A stretch of 64,000 bases of DNA from Phycisphaerae bacterium (GTDB lineage: Bacteria > Planctomycetota > Phycisphaerae > UBA1845), in assembly GCA_029260165.1 (NCBI GenBank), contig JAJDDT010000053.1, forward strand, positions 36,262 to 100,261, in the 5' to 3' direction. The notes below the pieces were generated by a model. The model did no database searches. It saw nothing but the letters and a program-made list of their open reading frames with translations, and had not been told where the DNA came from. Shown one piece after another: positions 54,389 to 63,224 of the stretch (the stretch's first letter is position 1; the number at the start of each line of letters is the position of its first letter). Both the position numbers and the translations under genes were made by a program.

Positions 54389-55177
54389 ATGACTCAACGC
54401 GCCAACGACGCACAAACCACCTCCATCCGTCCGATACGACGGGGTTGGCTCGCCTTCATCGGATTCCTCCTGATGTTCACCGGACCGATAGTCTACATGG
54501 TCACACAGGACGACCCGTACGTCCGCAGCACCGGTTGGCCCGCATTCGTCATCATGGGCATCGGGGCAGTCCTGGGGACCATGGCATTCACCAGCGACCG
54601 GCGAAAGTGGGTCACAGCCCTCGGCGGACTAAACGTCGTCCTACTGGCCATCTTCGTCTACATGTTTTATGTGTGGGCTCAACTACCGCCCACACAGGGC
54701 TTCACCGCACTCAAGCATGCTCCCGGGTTCACACTCGCCAATCAGGACAACGTGGATGTTTCCCTGAACGACAAACTCGCAAAAGGCCCGGTCCTACTGG
54801 TGTTCTATCGTGGATTCTGGTGAACGTCCTGCATGTCGGAGCTTCGCGGGTTCGAAGCCGTCAACGATCTCCTCGCCGAGTCAGGCGGATCCGTGCTTGG
54901 CATCTCAGTCGATCCTCCCGACGTAGCGAAAAAATACGTCGCCACACGACACCACCTGAACTACGACATCCTTTGCGATACAGATCGTAGGGTAATTCAC
55001 CAATACGGATTGGTTCACAAAAACGCAGGACCGGACGTCGACATCGCGATACCAGCCAACATCCTGCTCGACCAGGATGGATCGATCGTGTGGCGACACA
55101 CGCCGAAACGAATCCAGGAGCGACTGAACCCCGCCGACGTGATGATTGAGGTCCGTAAACTACTGGATCGTGGGTGA
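54389..55177 (+). CDS. Membrane-anchored peroxiredoxin-like protein with in-frame TGA (probable selenoprotein)
   Basis: Two open stretches in the same frame, 54389-54820 and 54824-55177, are separated only by TGA at 54821-54823. Read through, they give a 262-residue protein. Three transmembrane helices (~19-38, 49-68, 75-97) are followed by an AhpC/TSA thioredoxin-fold domain: HAPGFTLANQD, KGPVLLVFYRGFW, then the TGA residue at 145, then TSC with Cys148, then MSELRGF. Homologs have Cys at the first position of this CxxC, so the TGA most simply encodes selenocysteine (UxxC). The fold continues without fault to the end (VLGISVDPPDVAKKY, IAIPANILLDQDGSIVW). A 6-bp hairpin lies 17 nt after the TGA. 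The alternatives are a nonsense mutation or a sequencing error. No sel genes are in the window. The next gene overlaps the stop by 4 nt. Confidence 0.75.
54841..54858 (+). promoter_or_regulatory. Putative bacterial SECIS hairpin
   Basis: GCTTCG-CGGGTT-CGAAGC forms a perfect 6-bp stem with a 6-nt loop. The stem begins 17 nt after the TGA, and a G occupies the second loop position, 24 nt or so downstream of it. Bacterial SECIS elements are described as having such a loop G about 16-37 nt after the UGA. It lies inside the coding sequence, as expected for bacteria. Confidence 0.55.
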
Positions 55178-56160
55178 CAGCCGGCGTGGACCGAAAGAAA
55201 ATCAACGCTGTTGATTCAGAAATGATCGTGTCAAACACACCCGCACCCACAGCAACGACAGCGCCCACATCTCCGGGCAGGGTGACGCTGTGGGATCGTG
55301 CGTCGTTCACCCTCGCATGTTCCACCGTTCGACTGCTCGCACGCGTATTGACCCTGAACGGGCTGTATTGGTTCGGAACGTGCTTCGCAACCCTCGAATG
55401 GTCAATCAACTTCAAACGCCGACGACGATTCGCCAAAACATTGAAACGCATCCTCGGCGACGTATCACCGAGCGATCGACGGCGACACACGCGCAATCAT
55501 TTCATCCGCACAAGATGTGACAAGCTGTTCTACCTGGTCTTCGATCGCCTGACCCGCAGCGAAGCAACCAAACGATTCGAGATCGTCAACCGATCCCTGA
55601 TCGACGACGCAATTGCTCGTGGAGGCGGCGTCTACATCGCGCTGTCACACCTCGGCGCGCACCATGTGGCTGGGCAGATGCTGGTTGCCCTGGGCTACAA
55701 GGTAGCCGGCGTTCGCGACGCGCGTGAGGGAGCGATGCGGCGATTCGTACAGGACAAATACGCCCGCCAAAACAAGGACCGCGTTCGATATTTCTTCACC
55801 GACACCTATCCGCGCGAAATCTACCGATGCTTTCAAGACAATTTCATCGTCGGAAGCGCCATCGACGTTAGCCGCGTGCGAAACGCAATCCAACGGGCAA
55901 TCGAAGCCTCAATCTGGAATGAAAAACGCCCAATCCTCGTCGGTCCGATGCGCATCGCACTGCGCTGCAACGCCCCCGTACTGCAAGCGTCCATTGTCTC
56001 TAAGCCCGGTTTTCGATATCAATTCCAGGTGAAAGGCCCACTGGTCGACGCAGGTGTCGATGGACGATCGACCGACGCGCTGGAAGGCGCAGTCCGAGCG
56101 TACGCCGAAAACGTCGAAGCCTTCGGACGAGAGTACCCGTGTCATGTCAGTAGAATATAG
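55174..56160 (+). CDS. Lysophospholipid/lipid A-type acyltransferase
   Basis: A 328-residue protein of the LpxL/HtrB (LABLAT) acyltransferase type, which transfers acyl chains to lipid precursors at the inner membrane. Visible features are RARVLTLNGLYWFG-like N-terminal hydrophobic helix (~45-70), the GGGVYIALSHLGAHHVAGQM region corresponding to the usual G-x-x-HxxNWE active-site block, and VGSAIDV with a basic DVSRVRNA motif after it. The His of the active-site motif is present, but the Asp/Glu four residues later is not obvious. The GTG start overlaps the previous stop (GTGA), which suggests translational coupling; an internal ATG at 55222 is an alternative. It converges with the next gene 11 nt downstream. 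Confidence 0.65.
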   Translation: MTAGVDRKKINAVDSEMIVSNTPAPTATTAPTSPGRVTLWDRASFTLACSTVRLLARVLTLNGLYWFGTCFATLEWSINFKRRRRFAKTLKRILGDVSPSDRRRHTRNHFIRTRCDKLFYLVFDRLTRSEATKRFEIVNRSLIDDAIARGGGVYIALSHLGAHHVAGQMLVALGYKVAGVRDAREGAMRRFVQDKYARQNKDRVRYFFTDTYPREIYRCFQDNFIVGSAIDVSRVRNAIQRAIEASIWNEKRPILVGPMRIALRCNAPVLQASIVSKPGFRYQFQVKGPLVDAGVDGRSTDALEGAVRAYAENVEAFGREYPCHVSRI

Positions 56161-56171
56161 GAACGGTTTAA

Positions 56172-57200
56172 CTACGGCGCGCCAACCGCGACATTCCATG
56201 GCGGCTTGTTAAGCAATCCCGGATCACCTTCCGCACCGACCCATCCAATAATATCCAACTGGATTTCAGCCGAAATCCCACCCCGTTGCATCGTGCCGCG
56301 AACCTTGCCCGACTCGCTTGTCAGTTTTTCCAACAACATTTCGCAGGTATGCACGCGAAGCTCGATCGCAAACCGCTCGTCGCCCGACGATTCCTCACCC
56401 GCATAACGTCCGACATCCAACCTCAGCAGAACAGCCAACGACTTCACAATCCCGACAGACTTGTCCCGCGTAGCATTGACGGTCTGCAGGAATTGGCACG
56501 CCTGCACCTCCGCGCTGTCACCAAAACCAGCCCCCTGACGATATTGATCAACACGCGCTGCCAGAATCGCCGCGATGGCATCAATCACATCGTCGGTACC
56601 ACCACCGATCGACAACGCGCGATAGATTTCCTCCACCACAACACCCGACGACTCCGCAACACCACGATCCCGAAGCGTTTTGACGAACCCGTCGAGGGCA
56701 GCCGGATTCCCGGCAACCTTGTCCCGAAGACCCGACAACGCGCGCACCGCAAGATACCGAACCTGCGGAGCGTCATGTTGTGCAGCCCGTCCCAGGGCGT
56801 CCAAAACCAGAATATCGTTCGCGTCCCCCAACCCCCGCGTCAACGCCACCGCAGCAGCCACAGACCACGCGGGTTTCTCCTCCAACGCTTTCCCGGCCAA
56901 CACATCAAGACGACGATGAAACGCATCGCGGAAAAACTGCGACGTATCAGAAGCCGTTCGAACCAGATCAAGCTTCGCGCGAAATTGAACACCAGCCTCG
57001 CGAGGGTCTTTCCCACCAGCCAGACCCGCAAGCTCAGCCTTGATCCAACCGTCAATAATCTCGTCGTCAGACGCCCCGGACGGCGTGCGACGACGCAGCT
57101 CGTTAAAAGCGGGACTACCACCAATCTCCTGACCAGTCGCAGCCAACGGAGCAATCGCAACAATCACCCAAACAAGGAGCAATCTGATCAGTCGTGTCAT
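56172..57200 (-). CDS. Secreted HEAT-like repeat protein
   Basis: A 342-residue exported protein. The ATG at 57200 starts MTRLIRLLLVWVIVAIAPLA...GQ, a clear signal peptide; AGGA sits close upstream. The mature part is helical with HEAT-like units (APQVRYLAVRALSGLRDKVA, DVIDAIAAILAARVDQYR). The C-terminal 60 residues are more polar and beta-like (ISAEIQLDIIGWVGAEGDPG). No catalytic motif is visible. It probably acts as a periplasmic scaffold; no partner is evident. It is divergent from rex across a 252-nt gap. Confidence 0.65.
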   Translation of the reverse strand: MTRLIRLLLVWVIVAIAPLAATGQEIGGSPAFNELRRRTPSGASDDEIIDGWIKAELAGLAGGKDPREAGVQFRAKLDLVRTASDTSQFFRDAFHRRLDVLAGKALEEKPAWSVAAAVALTRGLGDANDILVLDALGRAAQHDAPQVRYLAVRALSGLRDKVAGNPAALDGFVKTLRDRGVAESSGVVVEEIYRALSIGGGTDDVIDAIAAILAARVDQYRQGAGFGDSAEVQACQFLQTVNATRDKSVGIVKSLAVLLRLDVGRYAGEESSGDERFAIELRVHTCEMLLEKLTSESGKVRGTMQRGGISAEIQLDIIGWVGAEGDPGLLNKPPWNVAVGAP

Positions 57201-57374
57201 ATTCCTGGGATCCAATGTCATCCTTCCGCTGCCGGGCTGTCGTATCCTGGGGGCGAAACCCCTGTCAGGGCGGACACCACGACGGGTCGGCAACGACCGC
57301 CACCGCAACAACCGCAGAACCGTACCGAACAATCGGGATTTCTGTCAACCCCGCCCCGAAACGACCGCAAACAG

Positions 57375-57404
57375 TTGACGGTTAAAACACCCCGTGGCTA
57401 TCAT
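57375..57404 (+). promoter_or_regulatory. Probable rex promoter
   Basis: TTGACG (57375-57380) and TATCAT (57399-57404) are 18 nt apart. Transcription would begin near 57411, about 42 nt before the rex ATG. I saw no Rex-type TTGTGA...TCACAA operator overlapping it, so autoregulation is not evident. Confidence 0.5.
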
Positions 57405-57452
57405 CCTGACCATCCGAGCGTCGATCGATTCGGGAATTGAGCTGATCCGGCA

Positions 57453-58097
57453 ATGAGCAAATCCGACGGAATTCCAGGACCCGCAGTCAGGCGACTAAGT
57501 CTCTACCTGCGGCAATTGGAGTCGTTGCTCGGACAAGGCAAACGAACCGTCTCCAGTCGCGAGCTGGGCGAAGCGCTAAGCCTGACCGACGCACAGGTGC
57601 GAAAAGACCTCGCCTATTTCGGACAGTTCGGCCATCCGGGCATCGGATATCGCGTCGACGAGCTTACCGTGCGAATTCGACGAATCCTGGGAACCGATCG
57701 CGAATGGAACGTCGCACTGATCGGCGCTGGAAACCTCGGCAGGGCACTCCTCTGCTACCGTGGATTCGCCAAAAAGGGGTTCAACGTCATCGCGGTTTTC
57801 GACACCGACAAAAAAATCGTTGGTACTAAAATAGACCTGCAGGAAGGATTAACCGTACTCCCGATGTCGAAGCTCTCCGAAGTCGTGCGAACCCAAAACA
57901 TACGTTTGGGAATTCTCGCAGTCCCAGCTACTGCAGCCCGGCAGGTCGCAGACGAACTGGTCGAAGCAGGCGTACAGGGTATTCTGAATTTCGCGCCCGT
58001 AACCCTGAAAAACATGACCTGTCCCGTGGCCGCTGTGGATTTGACGGTACACCTTGAACAATTATCGTTTCAACTGGCAGGCGGCGACAACACCTGA
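57453..58097 (+). CDS. rex: Redox-sensing transcriptional repressor Rex
   Basis: A 214-residue Rex protein, which senses the NADH/NAD+ ratio and represses fermentation and respiration genes. The N-terminal winged helix (~10-70) has the family pattern VSSRELGEALSLTDAQVRKD followed by LAYFGQFG and HPGIGYRVDEL. The C-terminal Rossmann domain has ALIGAGNLGRALL with G91, G93 and G96 binding NADH, then VIAVFDTDKKIVGTKI (Asp117). The length is normal for the family. The start at 57453 fits the standard N-terminus. The neighbours are a short-chain dehydrogenase downstream and a secreted protein divergently upstream. Regulated genes cannot be told from this window. Confidence 0.93.
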   Translation: MSKSDGIPGPAVRRLSLYLRQLESLLGQGKRTVSSRELGEALSLTDAQVRKDLAYFGQFGHPGIGYRVDELTVRIRRILGTDREWNVALIGAGNLGRALLCYRGFAKKGFNVIAVFDTDKKIVGTKIDLQEGLTVLPMSKLSEVVRTQNIRLGILAVPATAARQVADELVEAGVQGILNFAPVTLKNMTCPVAAVDLTVHLEQLSFQLAGGDNT

Positions 58098-58121
58098 CCC
58101 TGTTCCCAATCCCCGACCGCA

Positions 58122-58141
58122 ATACCAAAATGATTCGGTAT
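58122..58141. promoter_or_regulatory. Inverted repeat upstream of the SDR gene
   Basis: ATACCAAA and TTCGGTAT form an 8-bp inverted repeat with one mismatch around a 4-nt spacer, 35 nt before the SDR start. It could be an operator; it does not look like a Rex site. Confidence 0.3.
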
Positions 58142-58176
58142 CGGGATAAACACCAAAAACAAGGATCGGCGAAATC

Positions 58177-59022
58177 ATGTCAAAGGTATGGTTCCTGACA
58201 GGCTGCTCAACCGGGTTCGGCCACGCGTTGTGTCAAAAACTACTCGACCGCGGCGATCGCGTCGTCGCCACAGCACGTCGCCTGTCCGACCTCGATGATC
58301 TGCACGCCAAAGACGCAGACAACCTTCTACGCATCGAACTGGACGTCACGCGCGGAGCGCAGATCGACGCAGCCGCCGCAAAAACCATCCGGAAATTCGG
58401 ATATGTCGATGTATTGGTCAACAACGCAGGTTATGGCTATTTCGCAATGCAGGAGGACGGGGACGTCGATGAAATACGTCGAATGTTCGAAACAAACGTC
58501 GTCGGCCTGATCCGGACGACCCAGGCGTTCCTACCGCAAATGCGGGAACGCAGGAACGGCACCATCGTCAACCTCAGCAGCATTGCAGGCCGCGTCACCT
58601 TCCCGCGAGCCGGTTTCTACAACGCAACGAAATGGGCCGTCGAAGCCGTCAGCGAAGCCCTGTATCTCGAAACCGCCACCTTCGGCCTCCGGGTCATCGT
58701 CATCGAACCAGGCGCCTACGCCACCGATTTCGCGTCCAGATCCGCCGTCCGCGACCCGGGATTAGCCAACCCGGATTCCCCATACGCGGACCTCGCCCAA
58801 AAATGGACCGACGCCGCCGCCAAAATGATGCCCGATCGACAGGACCCCAACGACGTTGTGGACGGAATTATTAAAGCAGTCGACGACACCCCCCCATTTG
58901 CCAGGCTACCGTTCGGTAAGGACGCCACGTCGCTCATCAGGGAGCGCGAATCCACGTCCGACGAGGAATTCGTCCGAATAATGTCCACCCGCTACGGGAA
59001 TCCCCAGGTCCGATTCAGATAA
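58177..59022 (+). CDS. Short-chain dehydrogenase/reductase (SDR), classical type
   Basis: A 281-residue NAD(P)-dependent oxidoreductase. Motifs in order: cofactor loop TGCSTGFG at 8-15, DVLVNNAG at 78-84, Asn107, Ser135 in NLSSIAG, and the YxxxK pair Tyr148/Lys152 in FYNATKWAVE. Arg34/35 after the second strand (ATARR) suggests preference for NADP. The C-terminus (DPNDVVDGIIKAVDDTPPF) matches the large group of SDRs annotated as retinol or steroid dehydrogenase-like, with no certain substrate. The ATG follows AAGGA at ~10-14 nt. It lies 79 nt after rex in the same direction; joint control is possible but not shown. Confidence 0.9.
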   Translation: MSKVWFLTGCSTGFGHALCQKLLDRGDRVVATARRLSDLDDLHAKDADNLLRIELDVTRGAQIDAAAAKTIRKFGYVDVLVNNAGYGYFAMQEDGDVDEIRRMFETNVVGLIRTTQAFLPQMRERRNGTIVNLSSIAGRVTFPRAGFYNATKWAVEAVSEALYLETATFGLRVIVIEPGAYATDFASRSAVRDPGLANPDSPYADLAQKWTDAAAKMMPDRQDPNDVVDGIIKAVDDTPPFARLPFGKDATSLIRERESTSDEEFVRIMSTRYGNPQVRFR

Positions 59023-59185
59023 ATACAACGCAGTCAGTCCACACCACCTGCCGATTGATCAGACAGCCCGTCAGATTCAGCCATGATCCACGCATTCGTT
59101 GACGCCAAGGGCGGTTTCGTATTGTAGATTTCACCGATGCGGGAAGCATCCACTTGTTTTGTGCGGGCATGAATTGAGGTGAACT

Positions 59186-59569
59186 GTGACGCTGAGCATG
59201 ACTGATCAGGAATTCGTTCGACTCAACAAGGATTCAATTCAAAGACTGATCGAGCTTCGAGCCGACGAGCCGGCGAAAAACCGAAACACCCCAAAACGCC
59301 GACGCATCCAACGCTGGCCATTCCCCGGACCGGTCCAGCTCTGGTTTCACGACAGCACCGGAGAGGAAACGCAGATTATCGGCACCTGCCACAATCTCAA
59401 CGAGAACGGAATCGGGCTGTTCTGCGAACGCGCCTTTGACATCGGCAGGCAACTGCCCGTCGCCATTCACCAACCCGAAGCAACCTATCACGGTGATTGC
59501 GTGGTACGACACTGCACCCAGTCAGGAGGCGAGTATTTCCTGGGACTCGAATTCGTCGATTCCGAATAG
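59186..59569 (+). CDS. PilZ-domain protein (probable c-di-GMP receptor)
   Basis: A 127-residue protein with a single PilZ domain at ~36-125. The c-di-GMP motif RxxxR is RRIQR (39-43), and the second motif D/NxSxxG reads NENGIG (72-77), with Asn in place of Ser. The strands QLWFHDSTGEETQIIGTCHN and YFLGLEFV are typical. The GTG start at 59186 is supported by GAGG six nt upstream, better than the ATG at 59198. It lies 86 nt before an HDOD protein in the same direction, which suggests a shared second-messenger or surface-behaviour module, in line with the pil genes elsewhere in the window. Confidence 0.85.
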   Translation: MTLSMTDQEFVRLNKDSIQRLIELRADEPAKNRNTPKRRRIQRWPFPGPVQLWFHDSTGEETQIIGTCHNLNENGIGLFCERAFDIGRQLPVAIHQPEATYHGDCVVRHCTQSGGEYFLGLEFVDSE

Positions 59570-59655
59570 ATACTACCCCCGCGACCGATAACCATCCTGC
59601 ACAGCAGGCGAACGTTGATCGACAATCGTTCAAACGTCCCGCACCGGGAATACCG

Positions 59656-60747
59656 ATGAACCAGATGTCAGTGGCTGTTGCCGACGCGCACCACGAGTCC
59701 CGTGCCGATCGGTACAACCCGCAATCCGGGCAACCTCGGAAAATGAATGGGGTCAACATGGCAGATAGTAGCCGAGCGCTGTACGAACAACTGAAAGCAA
59801 CAAATTCCCTGCCGACTCCGACCGGCGTCGCCATGGAAATCCTGCGCGTCACCAACGATGACAACTGCACGCTCGATGAGGTCGCATCGGTGGTCGAGCT
59901 TGATCCAGCCGTCGCGGCAAAACTCCTGAAGTTCGTCAACTCCCCGCTCGCAGCCCTGTCTCGCCAAATCGTTTCGATCTCAAAAGCAGTAGGCCTGCTC
60001 GGTCTCCACGCAGTCAAGAGCATCGCCCTGGGCTTTTCCATCATGGCCCAACGCCCCGAACACTGCACAGGTTTCGACCACGATGAATTCTGGTCCGAGT
60101 GCGTCGCACGCGCGGTGACCGCCAGACACGCAGCCCGCGAACTACGCAATTTCGCTCCGGACGAAGCCTTCACCTGCGCCCTGCTCTGTCAAACCGGTCG
60201 CCTCGCATTCGCCGCCGTCGCGCCGGCCCAATATGCCCAGGTCATGCACGAATGGACCGACAAGGACGACGAAGCAAAACTAAGCGAACTCGAAAAGGCG
60301 CGGTTCGAGATCAATCACTCAGCCCTGGCCGCCGAAATGATGGCCGACTGGCACCTGCCGGAGGTCTTCTGCGACGCGGTTCGCTACCAGGACGATCCGT
60401 CGAACGGTGAAATCAGGGAGTTGCCACGCTCACAGCAACTCGCCCGAATCATCAAGTGGGGGGGCATGGTCAGCCAGGCCATGCTCAACCCGTCCGTCTC
60501 CGCCACCGTCCTCGACAAGATCATCGACGAATCGGGAAGCCTCGGGATCAGCCCCGACGACTGCCAGCGCATCTTCAACACCGCGCGACAGGACTGGGCG
60601 TCGATGGGATCCATCTTTGAAGTTGGAACACGCGAGGTTCTCCCTTTCGAGGAACTCATCGAACAGGCCCGCACGCGCAGGGACGATCTGCTCACAGACG
60701 ATCAAATCCAGCCACCGTCACCGGAGGCCATTCAAGCTGCTCGCTAA
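59656..60747 (+). CDS. HDOD-domain signalling protein
   Basis: A ~363-residue protein with an HDOD domain at ~50-260: NSLPTPTGVAMEILRVTND, then VVELDPAVAAKLLKFVNSPL and ISKAVGLLGLHAVKSIALG. HDOD is a degenerate HD-type domain that works in signal transduction rather than hydrolysis. The C-terminal part (ADWHLPEVFCDAVRYQDDPS) follows the family pattern. The start at 59656 has GGGA six nt upstream; an equally plausible start is the ATG at 59758, with GGGG at good spacing. There is no GGDEF, EAL or GAF partner domain. It lies between the PilZ protein and a hybrid histidine kinase, which suggests joint signalling. Confidence 0.85.
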   Translation: MNQMSVAVADAHHESRADRYNPQSGQPRKMNGVNMADSSRALYEQLKATNSLPTPTGVAMEILRVTNDDNCTLDEVASVVELDPAVAAKLLKFVNSPLAALSRQIVSISKAVGLLGLHAVKSIALGFSIMAQRPEHCTGFDHDEFWSECVARAVTARHAARELRNFAPDEAFTCALLCQTGRLAFAAVAPAQYAQVMHEWTDKDDEAKLSELEKARFEINHSALAAEMMADWHLPEVFCDAVRYQDDPSNGEIRELPRSQQLARIIKWGGMVSQAMLNPSVSATVLDKIIDESGSLGISPDDCQRIFNTARQDWASMGSIFEVGTREVLPFEELIEQARTRRDDLLTDDQIQPPSPEAIQAAR

Positions 60748-60845
60748 CCGGCTGTCCTGAATCCCGGTTCATTTCGGACCGACACGCAGGAAATCCCCCT
60801 TGATTGGGTGCAAACTTGAGGTGTGCCGCGATTGAGTCGATACAA

Positions 60846-60883
60846 CCAGGGTGACCCAGGTCTATCAGTCAGAGCCACCCTGG
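60846..60883 (+). other. Hairpin between HDOD and histidine kinase genes
   Basis: CCAGGGTG and CACCCTGG form a perfect 8-bp stem with a 22-nt loop, 56 nt before the kinase start. No T-tract follows, so it is not a classical terminator; it could be a processing or attenuation structure. Confidence 0.35.
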
Positions 60884-60938
60884 GTTGGGTTCAGAATTTC
60901 CGGACGAACACCGGACGAACAACCGGGATGGGTAAATC

Positions 60939-62924
60939 ATGACATCGGGCTCTATATCCAGACACACTGCCGTGCCACATGCCGCGAATGACCAGCCAAG
61001 GTGGTATCGACTCTACTTCGTACTCGCCGCCTTCGACATCCTCACAGTATGCATCAGCCTCTCCATGAATCATCAGCTCATGGGCATGTACGAGTCGTCC
61101 GTTGAGACCAACCATGTCTGGGCGGACCGGTTGGTGGTGCTCGCGGACATCAGCTCACTCGCCACTCAAACCAACGCGCCCGGAAATGATGTCTTTGAGT
61201 CACGAGACCCGGACGAGGCATCGGCACGACTCGATACCGAATTCGCCGGTTTCTCCAGCGCTATCAACGACGCTCGACAGGAATTGCAGAACAATCTTTC
61301 TCCCGAAGCAGCCTCATCTCTCCTGCCCTTCCTCGACGACGCCGAAGCAGCCATGCGCGCTCAGGTTGCCGAGGCGCGCAGCATCTTCGCCCATGTCCGC
61401 GAAAATAATATGGCGAGCGCCGGGGAAAGAATGGCCGCGATGGACCACGCTTTCTACGATGTCACCGAGGCGTTGGCGTTCATCAGCCGCGAGATTCAAG
61501 GGCGCCAACATGACGAACTTGAAGAGCAGGCGTCGGTTGCCGTCTCCATGCGACGCATCGAGTATCTCATCGCCGCCCTTATCATCGCCATGGTGTCGTT
61601 GGCGGTTCTGTACGGACACAAACTGGCCATACGCGCGAAGGAAACCGAGAGTCGGACCCGAACGCTGATCGAGAGAATCGAGACAACCAATTGTGAACTG
61701 GAGGGGCAGAAGGAAGAAACCGAGGCGATGAATGCCGAGCTTAAGGAAATCAATGCTGTCCTTGAAGCGGCGCGTACAAAGGCGACACTGGCGGCGAATT
61801 CCAAAAGCGAATTCCTCGCAAACATGAGCCACGAAATTCGCACGCCCATGACCGCTATCCTTGGATACACCGACAACATACTCGATGACGACCTGTCTGA
61901 ATCAGAGAAACTTGATTGTGTCCACACCGTGCAGCGAAATGGTAAACACCTGCTGGACCTGATCAACGACATCCTCGACCTGTCCAAAATCGAGGCAGGA
62001 AAAATGACCGTCGAGTGCACAAACTGTCACCCCTGCACGGTCGTGGCCGAGGTGGCGTCGTTGATGAATACGCGCGCCCACGCGAAAAAGCTGTCATTCA
62101 ACATCGAATACATCGGGGCAACCCCGGAAACCATCCGGAGTGATCCCACACGCCTGCGGCAGATACTCATCAATCTGATCGGAAACGCAATCAAGTTCAC
62201 CGACACGGGATCCGTCCGTTTCGTCACACGCTTCGTTAACGACGCCGACGTCCCCATCGTACAGTTTGATATCATCGACACCGGACGCGGAATGACAGAA
62301 GAGCAGGCCGCCAGACTGTTCCAGCCATTCACACAGGCAGACAACTCAACCACAAGGCAGTTCGGCGGAACAGGGCTTGGACTGACCATCAGCAGGCGAC
62401 TCGCAAAACAGCTCGGCGGCGTCAGGATGCTCGAAGACCCCATGTCAGCGACTGTGGTGGCTGACACCACCAACACCGTCGTACCGATTGCACCGTCAGG
62501 CCTTCAAGGCCTCCGCATTCTCCTCGCAGAGGACGGTCCGGACAATCAGCGGCTCATCTCGTTTGTCCTGAAAAAAGCCGGAGCGGATGTGACGGTCGAG
62601 GAAAACGGCAAGCTCGCGGTAGACGCCGCACTCACCGCGCGCGACGAGGGAAAACCCTTCGACGTGATCCTGATGGACATGCAGATGCCCGTCATGGACG
62701 GATACCAGGCCACCATCGAGCTTCGTCGCAACAACTACACCGCACCGATCATCGCCCTGACCGCCCACGCCATGGATGGCGCTCGAGAGAAGTGCGTCAA
62801 CGCCGGATGTGACGACTACGCCGCCAAACCCATCGATCGCCAAGATATCCTCGATACCATCAAAAAGCACATCACCCAGGTCGAAACCCCAACCCCGACA
62901 GCAGAATCCACCATCCCCGGATGA
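60939..62924 (+). CDS. Hybrid sensor histidine kinase with shortened ATP domain
   Basis: A 661-residue inner-membrane kinase. Two TM helices (~25-46 and 208-230) enclose a ~160-residue helical sensor resembling a four-helix-bundle domain. A coiled coil (230-285) leads to the HisKA block [13 protein letters not shown] with His298. The HATPase has N box Asn416 (NAIKF), G1 DTGRGM, F box and G2 [19 protein letters not shown]. Directly after that it jumps to [10 protein letters not shown], so the ~20-25 residues forming the last beta strands (usually G-x-G-S-x-F) appear to be missing. A receiver domain follows (~525-645) with acidic AEDG, acceptor Asp580 ([12 protein letters not shown]), Thr608 and Lys630. 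It probably has no output domain; phosphotransfer to another protein is likely. Confidence 0.9.
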   Translation: MTSGSISRHTAVPHAANDQPRWYRLYFVLAAFDILTVCISLSMNHQLMGMYESSVETNHVWADRLVVLADISSLATQTNAPGNDVFESRDPDEASARLDTEFAGFSSAINDARQELQNNLSPEAASSLLPFLDDAEAAMRAQVAEARSIFAHVRENNMASAGERMAAMDHAFYDVTEALAFISREIQGRQHDELEEQASVAVSMRRIEYLIAALIIAMVSLAVLYGHKLAIRAKETESRTRTLIERIETTNCELEGQKEETEAMNAELKEINAVLEAARTKATLAANSKSEFLANMSHEIRTPMTAILGYTDNILDDDLSESEKLDCVHTVQRNGKHLLDLINDILDLSKIEAGKMTVECTNCHPCTVVAEVASLMNTRAHAKKLSFNIEYIGATPETIRSDPTRLRQILINLIGNAIKFTDTGSVRFVTRFVNDADVPIVQFDIIDTGRGMTEEQAARLFQPFTQADNSTTRQFGGTGLGLTISRRLAKQLGGVRMLEDPMSATVVADTTNTVVPIAPSGLQGLRILLAEDGPDNQRLISFVLKKAGADVTVEENGKLAVDAALTARDEGKPFDVILMDMQMPVMDGYQATIELRRNNYTAPIIALTAHAMDGAREKCVNAGCDDYAAKPIDRQDILDTIKKHITQVETPTPTAESTIPG

Positions 62925-63224
62925 CGTGAATTCGCCCGTTCGCGACCGGACCTCTCTCAATAGATAAATTCCTGTTGAAAAACGCGGATCGAGCGGGAAC
63001 GATCCTGTTGGTTGAATACGGGTCTCGCTTTACACCCGTGGCTACATCCTCCATACTTTGCCCGCGAATTGGGAATTCGGCCATCGCAGGCCGGAATCTG
63101 TGGACAGGGGCAGCGGTAGGTCAGGTTAAGCGCAGCGAACCTGACGAAACCCCTTTGCTGCTCATGCGATATGATGCACGTTCCTGTGTTTCAAGACGCG
63201 TACATTCCAGAAGGATAGTTGCTG
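62925..63224. other. Intergenic region with repeat B copy 1
   Basis: A 300-nt gap before the VOC gene. The palindromic repeat at 63114-63153 is listed separately. An AAGGA at 63211-63215 serves as RBS. No promoter is evident. Confidence 0.4.
63114..63153 (+). repeat. Palindromic repeat B, copy 1 (REP-like)
   Basis: A 40-nt element with stem arms GTCAGGTT and AACCTGAC around AAGCGCAGCG, flanked by CGGTAG and GAAACCCC. It lies ~70 nt before the VOC gene. Two related copies are within 720 nt. Confidence 0.75.

Noticed and set aside
54824..55177. Downstream half of the redoxin as an independent gene starting at ATG 54833
   Set aside because: It would begin inside the redoxin fold, after the redox Cys, with no RBS. 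The in-frame continuity across a single TGA favours one gene.
56286..57440. 384-codon plus-strand frame opposite the HEAT-like gene
   Set aside because: Arg/Thr/Asn/Gln-rich shadow of a high-GC minus-strand gene; it runs across the divergent rex promoter.
57405..57452. Rex operator before rex
   Set aside because: No TTGTGA-N6-TCACAA-like sequence is present in the leader.
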